Source: Euleptes europaea
Taxonomy: Eukaryota; Chordata; Lepidosauria; Squamata; Sphaerodactylidae
Assembly: GCF_029931775.1 (NCBI RefSeq)
Contig: NC_079312.1
Coordinates: 16,685,821 to 16,749,820, forward strand
Reading direction: 5' to 3'
DNA: 64,000 nucleotides
Shown here piece after piece: positions 44,801 through 54,359 of the stretch. The translations under genes were made by a program, and so were the position numbers. The notes under the pieces are model-generated. The model did not search any database, was not told the origin of the DNA, and was given only the letters and a program-made list of their open reading frames with translations. Position 1 is the stretch's first letter; each line of letters begins with the position of its first letter.

Positions 44801-47800
44801 GGATATTAATTACTGGTGGGTGGAAATCACTCCTGCAGGGCACAGACATCTACTCTGCCCTGGTAACCTCTAATAACCCTGTTGCCCTTAAAATGTAGCT
44901 TTGTTTAGCTGTGCTGCCTACAGCAACGTAAGTTGATACAGGAATCTGTTCCTATCCTTTCTTCGCTTTCTAGAGTGCACAGCCCTTAACTTAAACTATT
45001 GCACAGATGCTTAACTCGCTAGGCTTTTTCTCTTTTTCTCCACTTGCAGAGCTGGCTAGCTAGTAACTACTCCCAAATATACTCTGAGGGATTTCTGACT
45101 GGACATTAGATTGGGCCAGATGTGTTTTATTATGTTTCAGGCTGCTTATATCGGGGTCCCCAACCTTTTTTGAGTTTGCAGCCACCTTTGGGATTCTGAC
45201 ACTACATGGAGCCAGCCACAAAATGGCTGCTGCAGCATACCTTCAGTCACACAGTGAAGATCCTTCTGCTGTGGGGGCAAATGGTGCCCAAGCAAGATTT
45301 TTAAAAAGCTGCACAGCCAATCAGAAGCCTTGCTTGGCAAAAGTCCCACCTTTCCTGGACCACTTTGTAAAATATTTGGGGGCACCAGGGAAGGTATTGG
45401 TGGGTACCACAGCGCCCATGAGCTTCATGTTGGGGAACCCTGACTTATATCATTAGCAGACCCAGGAATGTGAGAATTGTATGTACCAATTCACAAGGCT
45501 ATTTGAGCTCACCATGGAAGGTTTTGTGGTCAGAATTCTCCCACAACTTTAGTTCTGAATTGCATTACGTGAATTTTCTGAAGATTATTCTGTGTTTCTG
45601 CTCCCTAGTCATTTGTGTCCATGCATTGGCAAACTGGGAGCTAGTGGTAGAACGAGCGCCTAAAATGACAGCGAGGGGGGGGAACACTTTTCCCCATTCT
45701 CATTGCAGTGTGTCTATGACTAAATTGGACCTATCAAAACTGTCTCCTTTGACTGTGTTTGTTTGCTTGAGTATGTTTTAGCTGAGCCCACACGGTGGTC
45801 TCAAGGGGACGTAGTGCTGTCTTAAGCAGATTTACAGCCTTCTAAACCTACTGAAATGAGTGGGTTTAGAAGGATGTAACTCTGCTTAAGATGGCACTGT
45901 GGAACCTCTCTTTGGAATAATCCTAAATTTAGCTGGAGTGGACCCTTGGGCCACAGTCCTTAGCAAATTTTCTGTGAAGTGAATCTCCAGTCACTCCAAG
46001 TGACTAGTGAAAAGAAATATTTCCACATCAATAAAATTTGGGAAGAATTTTTCCCAGAAGTAGGTTCTACTTAACCTCTCAGCCGAAACTCAGAAGAATT
46101 ATGTATGCATGTGCCATCAAGCCACAACAACTTCTGGTGACCCCTGAAAGAGGGTTTCAAGGCAAATAGGAAGCAGAGATTTCTTTGCCATTGCCTTACT
46201 CTGCAGAATCCTCTTTGGTCTCCCATCCAAGGACCAACCCTGCTTAGCTTTCGAGATCTGATGAGGTGGGGCTATACCATGGCACCTTCCCTCCCCAAGA
46301 GAAATATTATTAACTGATGTTTTTGTCCCAAGATTCATGACAGGCACAAGGGTCTGCTGCTCACTTTTGTTTCTTTTGCTTTCTCAGACACTCTGGATTC
46401 TGGACTTTACCTGCAGAAAGGTATATTTTTCTTCATACACCGATCAATTATTTCTTAACTTAAAAGCTTCAGCTTACAATTTCTGCTCTTCTACTTGGTG
46501 TTTTTCCAGAAATAACATTACTGGATGCTCTCGTGTTGTTCCTCAACCTCTCTCCCTCCCTGCCACAGCCAGTTCCTTCTTGTTCTGAGGAGAAGGTCTG
46601 TCAGGGTGAAAGAGAAGGTAGACTCTGAGGGGATGAACTACCTCCTTTCACCTACCTGTCGCCATATTGAAATGAGGGGAGAACGGTTGCTGGGCATCAG
46701 CTCTTGAGGGCCCTTCAGAATCCTCCCCATGAGAAGCACAGACCAGGTTCGGAATCCCATTTCTCCCAGTGGACTTCCCTACCTGATTTCCAGGTTTCCC
46801 TCTGTTTGAAAGTGCTATAAATTGTTTATTGGACCCACAGGGTTTTTTTTTAAGCTGTATTTTTGGAACTGCAGTTTTTAAAGCAGAAGTCCAGCCTGCC
46901 CTGATGCTGTTTTCCAGTTGTTTACACACAATTTATGTTTGATGTTTGGGAGAAGAGTGGGAATACGTGCCGTCACTCACAAGCCAGCTTGGACTTCCGC
47001 CTCCCTGGCGGTCACTCGGTCACTCGCACACTTCTGGGCAGGAGGAGGCCGTCTCCTGAGTATATTTTAGAGGAAATGCAGACAGAAGGAAGGATGATGT
47101 TTTCTAGCGCTGTGAACTGGGCTTAGGAACTTCCATTTGCTGCACTCAGGTCGAATGCTGGCTTTGCTCCGTTTTGCTCCCTTCCAAGTAGAGTCAGCTG
47201 TTGGCTGCTTTAAATGAATACATTTTCAAACATATCAATCTTTTACGAAAGCTTTCACTAAAGTTGCAGAACTGGTTTTTGGAGAGGTATCTGCAGGATA
47301 TTTGTGTCTGTTCAGGGCAGCAACCAGTTTTGAGAAACTAGTTCTGCCTCATTGAAAAGTTATGTCTGCTTTAAAAAGTTTTTACACTTTGGTGCTGCCA
47401 AATTTGCAAGCATTTGAACAGTGTTTTCAAGGTTCCACAAAATATATGTGAGGGAAGGAAACCTGTTCTTGATTCCTAAGGACGTTTGTTGCTTGGCTGA
47501 GTTCCATAACAAAGTCTTTGTATTCTTCTGCCAAAGGTGGCTATTGAGGCATCTGTCCCCTATTGAGCAGGGGACTGGAGCAGGGAAACGGTGTGTGTGG
47601 GGGGGAGGACCTGACATGCAAAAGCCCCGTTCTTGTCACTGTGCTTGATCAGTAGCTACACCAGCAACAAGGAAATCACACAAGCCCATCCCTGTGTGGA
47701 AACCACCGACAAAGCACCTGGGTCTCTATAGAAGACACAGAGAGTTTCACAGGACTATAAATCCTGCTCTGCCTTCCTTCTTCCTTCCTCCAAGTTCCCT

Positions 47801-50341
47801 TTTCTGTGAAGCACAGAAATTATTGTTCGGGTGTTTTTGATTCAAGGTGTTCTCAGAGACACCTTGAATGACAGGAGAAGAGGGGTGATCATTTTTTATA
47901 ACAAATACTTGAAGGTTGGGTTGAGTAGAAAAATTCTTGGGGTACAGGAAAAAATTGTACAGCCATAGTGGTCCCTACAAAACCTCCAAACAAGAACAAA
48001 ATTCATGTAATACCTTCATTATTTATTATTTAAATTGCCACAAAACACTGTGTAATCTTTCAAGCACACCAGACGCCTTCATCAGGCTGGATGTTGCAAC
48101 CTTGTAAAAAACAGAAGGGTGGAAGGCAGATTCTTCAGGCTGTGGTGTGAAGGTCTGATCTCGCATGCATCCTCTGAGGGGTGCAGGCAGGACATCAGTT
48201 CCACTTTACTGCTGCCATAATACCTTACGAGACATTCCCTGAGAAGCTGCGTTGAGTCCAATCTTTGTTCTTTCACTAAAATACGTATACCACTCCCAAG
48301 TCCATCCAAAATGGTCCCAAATGCTTATTGAGACACACATCTCCCTGACAGGCGGAAAGCAACGGGAACCCCCTTCCAGTCTCTGTGTTTTGTTCAATGA
48401 AAGGCACATTCAGTGCTATTGCCTGGATACAGCTTGCAGGCGAAATACTCTTGACTGTATTTGCTCTTACTTGACGTGTATCCAGTTCAAAAACTCCATT
48501 ATTTTCAAATCCTTGTGCATACAAAATTCCATTTTTGGTAATTGTGCTCCTATTGCGATAAAAATTCACATTATAACCACGCTTGGTCAGAGCTGACACA
48601 CTGAGCTAATTGTCTGTTAGTTCTGGCAAGTAAACCACATTGTTCACATCATTATAAACAGTCTCTCTTTGTAGATTTATTCTTAAAATTATTTTCTATC
48701 AGTCTTTTGTACAGAAAGTGCTTGTGCTTCACCTTGTGTCGCCTTCTCTGCTCTCCTAGATGCCTCTTCTTTAAGTCGGGCTATAACATATTTCATAGTA
48801 AGGTTATCTTTCGTCTCCAAGGCTGTAATTAAAGAACTGTAACTTTCAGGTAAACTTGACAAAATTAAAATAATCTTGTCCTCTTCTTCAAATTTCTTGA
48901 CTTTGGTATTTAAATGATCCATCAATTCTGTTACTTGGCTTAGATGCTTCTCAAGATCTCCTCCTTCACTTAATTTCAAATTAAACAACTTTCTTGACAA
49001 GTACAGTCTTTCATTAAGAGTGTTTCTTCAACACTTACATATGAAGAAATCTCTGCCCTTGCCTTTCCGTCCTGCTTTTCCCACTGAGCTTTCAGATCTT
49101 CTGTAGGTGGAGACTCTTCAACTGTCTCCGAGAGATCCTTTTTCTCTAGCTCATTTTCCATCCTGAATTTCCACAAAGAATAGTTGCTTGATGTGAGGAC
49201 TGGAACAGCAGGCTCTAGGACTTTCACAGCTTTCATATACATGGCCATTTTTATTTAAAAAATTATTCACTCCACTTTGGCTGGGCCCAGGACCCTCTTG
49301 TAGGGGGAAAATGGAGGTTAATCCTTTTCCTTATGTGGGGCAATATCCTGACACTCACTTGTTGTGGGATACACCACCCTTGTAAGTCAGCAGAGTAAAA
49401 AAACAGCCAAAAGGTACGTGGAGGAATATAAACAGCTCACGTATGTATGATAAAAGAAAACTGTATTTTAATAAAAAGATTATAAGGTTCAGTAAATAAT
49501 CAACATTTTCTCCCTAAGAGGCTTGCACTATTTTTATATTCATCTGAAACATTGTTACTTCTTATTTCATTGTGCGTGAGGCAGAGAGCTAACACAGTTA
49601 TTCAGAGAGACTTCTAACTTCTGACAGGATCTTAGACTGACTTCATGCAGAGAGAAATACTGAGTGCATCTGACAGTTGGAAGTGTCCGTTAAAACCAAC
49701 TGCCACCTGAAGGGAGCGGCTGACTCCTCAGGAGCTCAGAGCCCCCTGCCAATCAAAGTAGGCCCAGCTTTAATTCCAGCAGAAAATGCTTCTCTTCTTG
49801 TCTCCTTGTTTTTCCCCCAACAGCGAATGTGACTCTGGATCCAGACACGGCCCATCCCCAACTCGTCCTGTCTGAGGATCGGAAAAGCGTGAGATGGGGA
49901 GAAGAAGCTCAAGCTCTGCCCAGCAACCCTGAGAGATTTGACGAATATGCTGCTGTGCTGGGCCTTGAGGGATTCAGAGCCGGCCGTCATTTCTGGGAAG
50001 TCCTTGTGGGAAGTGAGGGAGATTGGAGTGTGGGGGTGGCCAGAAGGTCTGTGGGGAGGAAGGGAGACCTCAGCTTTAGTCACGAGGAAGAGATCTGGGA
50101 GGTGGGGAAGTGGAATGGGCACTACTGGGCTTTCGTGGAAGGCGGTGACAATTCCCTGTCCCTGACCGGGGAGCCGAAGAGGATCCGAGTCTGCCTGAAC
50201 TACGCTGGGGGCCGAGTGGCCTTTTTTGACGCTGACCGAGGATCCCTGATCTACGAGTTCTCCGGAGCCTCCTTCCATTGGGAGACCCTCCTGCCCTACT
50301 TTCGATTTGGTTCAAAAGGCCACCTCAAACTCACTTCTTAA
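29400..50341 (+). CDS. TRIM gene C, complete: RING, two B-boxes, coiled coil, PRY-SPRY
   Basis: The exons are 29400-29837, 32102-32266, 34792-34887, 35386-35616, 36910-36932, 40886-41004, 46388-46420 and 49824-50341. They total 1623 bp, giving 540 aa plus stop; skipping exon 2 would give 485 aa in frame. All exons are open, all sites are GT-AG, and phases agree. Domain order: RING about 11-65; first, incomplete B-box about 103-135; intact B-box about 157-188; coiled coil about 200-310; linker; PRY-SPRY about 370-540. It is predicted to be a cytosolic RING-type ubiquitin E3 ligase of the RFP/TRIM27-TRIM39-like group; the SPRY target is unknown. The gene is stretched to 21 kb by insertions: hAT, CR1, MITEs, inverted-repeat elements and a gag fossil. 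It is the best candidate for a working gene in the window. Confidence 0.85.
30114..30414 (-). mobile_element. tRNA-derived SINE with (TTC)n tail
   Basis: The minus strand reads gagagccagtgtggcgcacc at its start, a tRNA-like A/B box head, a body with 'tgaccttgggccagtcacag'-type sequence, and a tail accaactcttcttcttct. Gene D has the empty site near 55080. Same family as 51914 and 56501. Confidence 0.85.
30857..31160. mobile_element. complete hAT-type MITE ('caggggtccc' family)
   Basis: TIRs caggggtccc and gggacccctg, with 8-bp flanks atccagag / atctggag. Its body carries 'gccacaaaatggctgcc'. Related copies lie at 5400, 38377, 45151, 55463 and 59663. Confidence 0.85.
31161..32101. other. gene C intron 1, right part
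   Basis: Shares a block near 31415-31500 with gene B intron 1 (13090-13160) and the 150 bases before exon 2 with gene D (55735-55980). A (GA)n run lies at 32026-32043. No gene. Confidence 0.5.
32102..32266 (+). CDS. gene C exon 2: separate, intact second B-box (165 bp)
   Basis: [20 protein letters not shown], then a complete ligand set CPKH, FC, D, CVVC, EHNHH, and VEEAFQEYK at the end. Phase 0-0; acceptor ggcatcag, donor AAG|GTTGGA. Confidence 0.88.
32337..34378. mobile_element. 2-kb non-autonomous hAT element with internal tandem units
   Basis: TIRs tagggctgttgaatt and aatcaacagccctact-side, with a perfect 8-bp duplication ctcctggg (32329-32336 and 34379-34386). Gene D near 56206 shows the uninterrupted site. 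Subterminal regions are rich in ttcggt/ccgaa words. The interior has no transposase: open frames at 32540-33055 and on minus arise from repeat units and biased base content. See the tandem array entry for the interior. Confidence 0.85.
33450..34020. repeat. four tandem units of about 144 bp inside the hAT element
   Basis: Units begin near 33450, 33596, 33740 and 33884. Each reads gccNatat ... acccatctttacaaaactt ... ggtctcttaagaagg ... aaagtttgggg ... gcgccccctgcagcca. A fifth, more diverged unit lies inverted at about 32523-32650. A second short-word array (gcaaagcaacac) lies at 32765-32910. Confidence 0.85.
34379..34791. other. gene C intron 2, right part
   Basis: Paralogous to gene D 56206-56490 and 56820-56960. 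No coding or repeat signal beyond that. Confidence 0.5.
34792..34887 (+). CDS. gene C exon 3: coiled coil start (96 bp)
   Basis: [20 protein letters not shown] to IVRESQDLL, phase 0-0, donor GTAAGT. Confidence 0.88.
35386..35616 (+). CDS. gene C exon 4: coiled coil core (231 bp)
   Basis: Runs [40 protein letters not shown], to QQPASELLQ; acceptor atctcag, donor GTGAGA. Confidence 0.9.
35617..36909. other. gene C intron 4
   Basis: Closely paralogous to gene D 58011-59401 throughout (for example 'tgttgctggcaccactgtgc'). No exon; no mobile element recognised. Confidence 0.55.
36910..36932 (+). CDS. gene C exon 5 (23 bp)
   Basis: A micro-exon identical to those of B and D: DARSTLQ plus a split codon; ctttag / GTAAGT. 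Confidence 0.88.
37077..38269. mobile_element. hAT-type MITE interrupted by a later insertion
   Basis: Ends tagggttgcca... and ...tggcaacccta, with 8-bp flanks gtggcata (37069-37076) and gtggtaaa (38270-38277). Gene D has the empty site ('cagtggcaaacagcc' at about 59556). The MITE proper is about 208 bp; 970 bp of it is the nested element 37101-38070. Confidence 0.8.
37101..38070. mobile_element. Penelope-like inverted-repeat element with hammerhead-like core, 15-bp target duplication
   Basis: caacctccaggtact flanks both sides (37086-37100 and 38071-38085). Arms of about 290 bp are near identical (about 37148-37436 and 37785-38069). Plus strand 37776-37809 reads CTGAAGA, a hairpin with stem gggc/gccc, then CGAAAC. 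The minus-strand equivalent lies near 37432-37402. The asymmetric extra is at the left end. Confidence 0.7.
38377..38560. mobile_element. partial MITE of the 'ggggtccccaacc' family
   Basis: Starts gatccccaacctttttgagg and carries the cacaaaatggctgccg body; the right end is missing. The orthologous copy in gene D is at 59663-59852, so it predates that duplication. Confidence 0.7.
39072..39425 (-). mobile_element. CR1-like LINE 3' fragment (ortholog of 16929)
   Basis: gaacataagtagagcctgct start, same orientation and position in the intron as gene B's 16929-17330. Confidence 0.8.
39590..39765 (-). mobile_element. tRNA-like SINE
   Basis: Shares ggcagtggctctccagggtc and the B-box complement ggaattgaaccc with 14596-14785. 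Confidence 0.6.
39968..40410. mobile_element. inverted-repeat element with hammerhead-like core
   Basis: Left end 'accagaggtctggaacaatg' (about 39982-40001) is inverted at about 40374-40394. The minus strand over 40261-40241 reads CTGATGA-AGATT-CGAAAC, a minimal core with almost no stem II. The target duplication could not be fixed. Gene B intron 5 lacks it. Confidence 0.5.
40886..41004 (+). CDS. gene C exon 6 (119 bp)
   Basis: [20 protein letters not shown] to LEGISKQFK; acceptor tctcaag, donor GTAAAG. Two bases after the GTAA of the donor a CR1 LINE begins, so the intronic side of the donor is partly transposon-derived. Confidence 0.87.
41006..45077 (-). mobile_element. large CR1 LINE, interrupted by another CR1
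   Basis: The 3' terminus at 41006 (rc of ttcttatg-type end) runs to a 5' edge near 45077, where gene B-like intron sequence resumes. The minus strand encodes the endonuclease part (about 44008-43148; [27 protein letters not shown]). RT pieces follow: [67 protein letters not shown]. Several frame breaks are seen and the start of the endonuclease is missing (gap around 44010-44090). Total 4.07 kb, about 3.7 kb without the nested copy. Confidence 0.9.
42505..42865 (-). mobile_element. CR1 of a second subfamily nested in the large CR1
   Basis: Begins tcctagaatcatagag (a different 3' terminus) and encodes on minus [20 protein letters not shown] and [20 protein letters not shown]. It splits the host CR1 RT between WEIAELLG and [17 protein letters not shown], with about 20 host codons missing at the site. 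Confidence 0.88.
45151..45443. mobile_element. hAT-type MITE of the 'ggggtccccaacc' family
   Basis: Near complete; flanks gcttata / cttatat suggest the duplication. The same insertion is in A' (ending 5684) but not in gene B (18130), marking A' and C as sister copies. Confidence 0.8.
46100..46285 (-). mobile_element. old 5S-headed SINE (ortholog of 18771)
   Basis: Plus strand shows tctcccatccaaggaccaac and ctgcttagctttcgagatct, the complement of the 5S-like head. Confidence 0.7.
46388..46420 (+). CDS. gene C exon 7 (33 bp)
   Basis: [11 protein letters not shown], split codons on both sides; tttctcag / GTATAT. Confidence 0.85.
46421..48424. other. gene C intron 7, left part
   Basis: Paralogous to gene B 19099-21380 and A' 6421-8895, and from 47885 to gene A's intron. 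No exon. The hammerhead-like string near 48060-48085 (minus) is shared with gene A. Confidence 0.6.
48425..49770 (-). mobile_element. Copia-type LTR retrotransposon fossil: 5' LTR/leader and gag region
   Basis: It interrupts the intron where gene B continues ('attgcctgttttgag' at 21371). On minus, the gag-like protein region is recognisable by [33 protein letters not shown] and [10 protein letters not shown], followed by a piece of the pre-integrase region. The part from about 49260 to 49770 is non-coding and probably leader plus LTR. No integrase or RT remains. It is broken in several places; because genes A and B lack it, it entered after the unit duplicated. Confidence 0.75.
49824..50341 (+). 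CDS. gene C exon 8: PRY-SPRY (B30.2) domain and stop
   Basis: [89 protein letters not shown], ending LKLTS-TAA. Fully open, 518 bp. Confidence 0.93.
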
Positions 50342-50351
50342 GACCTTCTCT

Positions 50352-50977
50352 TGTAGTGCCCTAATTAACTTAGTTTATAGAGAAAACATATATGCTGTCA
50401 CATATATGCATATTCACATAGCATAACACACACACACACATATAGATTCTTATGTACAGATCTAGAACCACTTTGCATTATGGGTAACATGTACTTTGGT
50501 CAAGCTACATTCATTGCTGAGAAGCCTGGGTCAGAGTGACCCAGCAAGCAGTTTGCAGGCAGCTGACTAGGTGAGGTCATTCCCTCTTGGTACAGGCAGG
50601 TTTCTTAATTAAGCCTGGAGCTTTGATTTAAGACAAGACATGTCATCTTGGAATGTAAAGCTGTGCCTCCTCATTAACCATTAGGCAACGCCTTGAAGAG
50701 CATTTTCTATTGGATATGCAAATAATTGCTTATACGTCCAAGAGGTTTATTGAACAGTCCAGTCTGACGTGTGTATTTCGCTTCTGTAACCACCCATCAT
50801 CAAAGTCTATATCCATGCTTGCAATCCTTTGATGTGGGTGGAAATTGCTCTGCGCTTTAGGCAATTTTCACCAGCATTTTGTTATATTGGCCAATAAAAT
50901 AACCTGCTTTGATTCTTCAGCTTCCAACTGTTTTATTGTGATTGAATATTAATACAATAAGGCAGGAGAACATTACA
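50352..50977 (+). mobile_element. solo LTR of an endogenous retrovirus-like element (fossil)
   Basis: Starts tgtagtgccc and ends gaacattaca, with a 4-bp duplication ctct (50348-50351, 50978-50981). Removing it restores the flank seen after gene B (cttctcttcacaccagg). AATAAA near its 3' end gives plus orientation. It begins 10 bases after the gene C stop codon, so the gene C 3' UTR now runs into it. It shares the TGTARTGCC start with the LTR at 28439. Confidence 0.75.
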
Positions 50978-51913
50978 CTCTTCACACCAGGAGCACCAAT
51001 AAGGCATCTCCGGGCTCCCAGACCCCAAAACTGACTGGAGTAAAAGGGAGACATTTTCCCCTCCATTTCCCAACATTCCCCTTTTTAAATTTGTATCTCA
51101 TTTCTGAAAGACAAAAGTAACACATTTCACTCTATAAAGAATGACAGGCTTGTTCTTAAGGTGAGATGTGAATAGACTCACCCCTTCCTTCCGGCCTGGC
51201 CTCCTTCAGCCTCCATTCCTCTCAAGAACAAGACTTAAAACTTACAATAAACAAGCAGTGTAATAAACAGAATGCCTGCAAGTGCAAACACATAAACATC
51301 CCTCTCAGAAAAGGGTTTTTTAAAAAAACCTCTATCCTGGTGGGACCCAGGTTCTTTGATAATAGTAACTGGTGGGACCAAAGGTAGGAAAAGTTGAGAT
51401 TCAGTGATTTACAGGAAAGTATTCAGAGGCAGGCAACAGCGTTATGCAGTCTGTCCAGGAAAAGCTCTTCCACTACTGAATGAACACACTTATGAACAGA
51501 CTTATTGCTGAGTTACTGACACAGGACAGCAACTTCAGGTACTTATTTTTATTTTATTTTATGGTCTGCCTTTCTCACTGAGACTCAAGGCAGATTACAC
51601 AGTGGAAACCAATGCAATTGACAGGATGGGAATTGTAACAAGCCATGGAATAATTTCTTTTTTCTTCTTGATATTGGCACCTAGTAGGGTTTTCAAGGCA
51701 AGAGATGTTAAGAGATGGTTTGCTATTGCCTGCCTCTGCGTCAAGCGCCTGGTACTCTTTAGAGGTCTCTTCAGAGGACTCCCACCCCAATTTTCAGAGG
51801 TCTCTCACCCCAATTTTCCAAATAGGGAGACAGAAATATTCCCAGTGCAAACCATTGCTCCGTTCAGCTATTAAAAGCCAGGCGCTGCTGAGGGTGAGTG
51901 AGTGAAGGGTGAG
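50978..51913. other. 3' flank of gene C, duplicated with the flank of gene B
   Basis: 50978-51200 matches 22338-22560. 51240-51790 matches 27110-27650, including hAT-like and SINE remnants. The order is the same, so the duplication unit includes the intergenic spacer. No gene. Confidence 0.65.
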
Positions 51914-52220
51914 GAGAGCCAGCGCGGTGTAGTGGTTAAGAGCGGTGGTTTGGAGCAGTGGACTCTGATCTGGAGAACTGGGTTTGATTCCCCTCTCCAC
52001 ATGAGCGGGGGAGGTTAATCTGGTGAACTGGATTAGTTTCCCCACTCCTACACACAAAGCCAGCTGGGTGACCTTGGGCTAGTCACAGCTCTGTTAGAGT
52101 TCTCTCAACCCCACCTATCTCACAGGATGTCTGTTGTGGGGAGGGGAAGGGAAGGTGATTGTAAGCCGAAAGTCGGCATGTAAAAACCAACTCTTTTTCG
52201 TCGTCGTCTTATTATTATTA
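51914..52220 (+). mobile_element. tRNA-derived SINE with (TTC/GTC)n tail
   Basis: gagagccagcgcggtgtagt start (A box region), gggtttgattcccctct (B box), tail accaactctttttcgtcgtc. Confidence 0.85.
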
Positions 52221-52319
52221 TTTTATTTACTTTCTTTAGAGCCAAGGCAAGATTGCACAGTTTAAACCAATGCAATTGACAGGATGAGAATTGTAACAAG
52301 CCATGTAATTATTTCTTTT

Positions 52320-52580
52320 TTGTATTTGCCATTGGCAACCTCGTAGGGTTTTGAAGGCAAGAGATGTTCAGAGATGGTTTGCTATTGCTTGCCTCTGCAT
52401 ACTCCTGGTATTCTTTGGAGATCTTCCAACCAAATATTTTCCAGGGTCGAGGCTGAGAGTCTGTGACTGGCCCCAGGTCATCCAGCAAGTTTCCATGTTA
52501 GAGTGGGGATTCAAATCTGGGTTTCCCAGATCCTAGTCTGACACCTTAACCACTACACCACACTGTCTCTCCATGTAATC
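52320..52580 (-). mobile_element. tRNA-derived SINE with RTE-like tail (Sauria SINE-like)
   Basis: Plus shows gtctgacaccttaaccacta and ttcaaatctgggtt, the complement of the tRNA-like head; ccattggcaacctcgtaggg marks the tail. Confidence 0.6.
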
Positions 52581-52797
52581 CCAGGACTGCAGAAATCTCA
52601 AACACAGTATAAATAAACATGACAATGTAAGCAGAGCAGAAAAGGGTATTAGGGCCCACCTATCCACCCACTGCAAGTTCAATATGGGCGGGTCCCTGAT
52701 TTGCATAGCTCCGCCTCCTCCAAGCTCAGAAGGTTGAATACCTGCCTGTGTTAAAGGCTTAGAGATTGTGCACGTGCAACTAAAAGACTGGGTATAC

Positions 52798-52823
52798 CAC
52801 ACACACACACACACACACACACA
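52798..52823. repeat. (CA)13 microsatellite
   Basis: An uninterrupted CA run at the position where the gene B flank carries a Bov-B insertion (27978). Confidence 0.9.
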
Positions 52824-52984
52824 TGTTCTCTCTCTCCCCCATGGGCATAGATCAAGCATCGAGTTTCTTGAAACAAAGGGTGGAAGACACTGAACACCAG
52901 ACAGACCTTGGAAAATCACCATTTTTCGTAGCACCTGATAAATCTAGATACTTGGTGCTCACCTGCAGCTTATTTTTATCATCT

Positions 52985-53510
52985 TGAGTCTATTAATTAT
53001 AGGAAAGCCTTTACCCTTGCCAGATGCCAGGCCCTACCATTGGCTGTCTTAGAAGGGAAATATAAGAAGATCCCTAGATCAGAGAGGTTATGTCGGAGTG
53101 GAACAGGGGACATTGAAACCATCGAACATGCACTGATATATTGCCCATTCTACCACGAAGTTAGATCAAAGCTTATTTCCCCCCTACTTGGTAAATTCCC
53201 TGATGAGTCAGTTGAGCTTTTGGCAAAGAAGCTCCTATTACGGTAGGAGAAGACTCTCAGCTGATGTTCCAAACTGCCAAGTTCTGCGCTGTTGCTATTA
53301 AATTACACAGGGCTTTATTAGAGAATGATTGCTAGAATATTTTACAATTTTAATGTGACAATTTTAACCAGGGATTTCTTTGATTGACCTTACACCTTTA
53401 TATGCATGGGCAGTCTGTGATTCAGCGGCGCAAAACTATTGTGTCGGGAAATTTTGATGTGTTGGCACGTGATCGGCTAGTCGACCGTATTAATAAACTT
53501 GACTCTCTCC
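52985..53510 (+). mobile_element. 3' fragment of a non-LTR LINE, clade unknown
   Basis: Encodes a C-terminal zinc-knuckle-like segment of the kind seen after the RT in LINE ORF2: RLCRSGTGDIETIEHALIYC then PFYHEVRSKLI. The UTR ends near taataaacttgactctctcc. The first Cys pair is partly lost (C-R-S). Not a host gene in my reading. Confidence 0.5.
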
Positions 53511-53514
53511 CAGT

Positions 53515-54359
53515 AGAAAACTAGCCACTCAAGGAGCAAGGTAATATTCTCAACCCATTCTTTGCTGTGCTGCTTTTCTGTCTGCGTGGACTTTTCCTTA
53601 AGGGGGGGGGGAGCTTTCGGAAACGGGACTCCCCTCTTTCACCGCCTGGAGTGGTGCAGCCCCTCCTGCCCGCTCAGGTTGCAGGGAGCGCGGCCGTGTT
53701 GCTGCTGCAGGAACAACTCTCGTGTAGACAAGGGCAGAGAAGTGGAATAGCATCCAAACGGTCGGAGCTTTTCTTCCCTCTTTTTCGAGTCAGCTTCACA
53801 GGGGAAATTGGAGAGTTTCTGCCACTCCCCCCCTCCTCCTCCTCCCAGTAATAAGATATGAACCTGGCTGTTGTTCTGGAAAGGGGCTGAAGATGCACCA
53901 AGTTGCTCCCCTCGGCAAATCTGCTCCGCTGCGCCTCTCCTCCTCGTTCCAACTTTCCCAGGACGATTTCCTTCTGCTTGGGGAATGTTTCCAGGCTCGT
54001 TTCGCGGAGAGTCGCTGGAGACCCCCGGATCTCCCCAGCCCGGCAGGGAAGCCTCTCCCTAGTCTCAGGGACACCCCGCGTGGAAGGGTCCTTTGGGAGG
54101 CGAAGAGGAATGTCCCCCTTCCCCCCGAGACACTTGCAAATACCTGCCAAAGGGGTGCAAAGGAGCCCTTTCCTCCCCAGACTCCGCCTTCCACCCCGGC
54201 CCTTTTCCTAGCAACTGTCCCGTCCCCCAGCTGCCCATTGCCTTGCCGTTGAGTGCGCAGCAGCAGCAGCAGCAAGGAGTCCTTTGCAGGGAGGAAAACG
54301 CCCCCCTGCCTGCTTTGCAAAGTGAAACTGACTCTCTTCCCCCCTTCCCGGAGGCAGCC
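53515..54359 (+). promoter_or_regulatory. 5' flank of gene D, probable promoter/5' UTR
   Basis: Paralogous to the gene C flank without the LTR. GC-rich towards the ATG, with (CAG)n at 54260-54274 and 'ggaggcagccATGGC' as start context. The long minus-strand open frame across it (53796-54809) is a base-composition effect. Confidence 0.45.

Noticed and set aside
53040-53246. Possible small Cys/His host protein
   Set aside because: It reads as the C-terminal tail of a LINE ORF2 followed by a LINE-like UTR.
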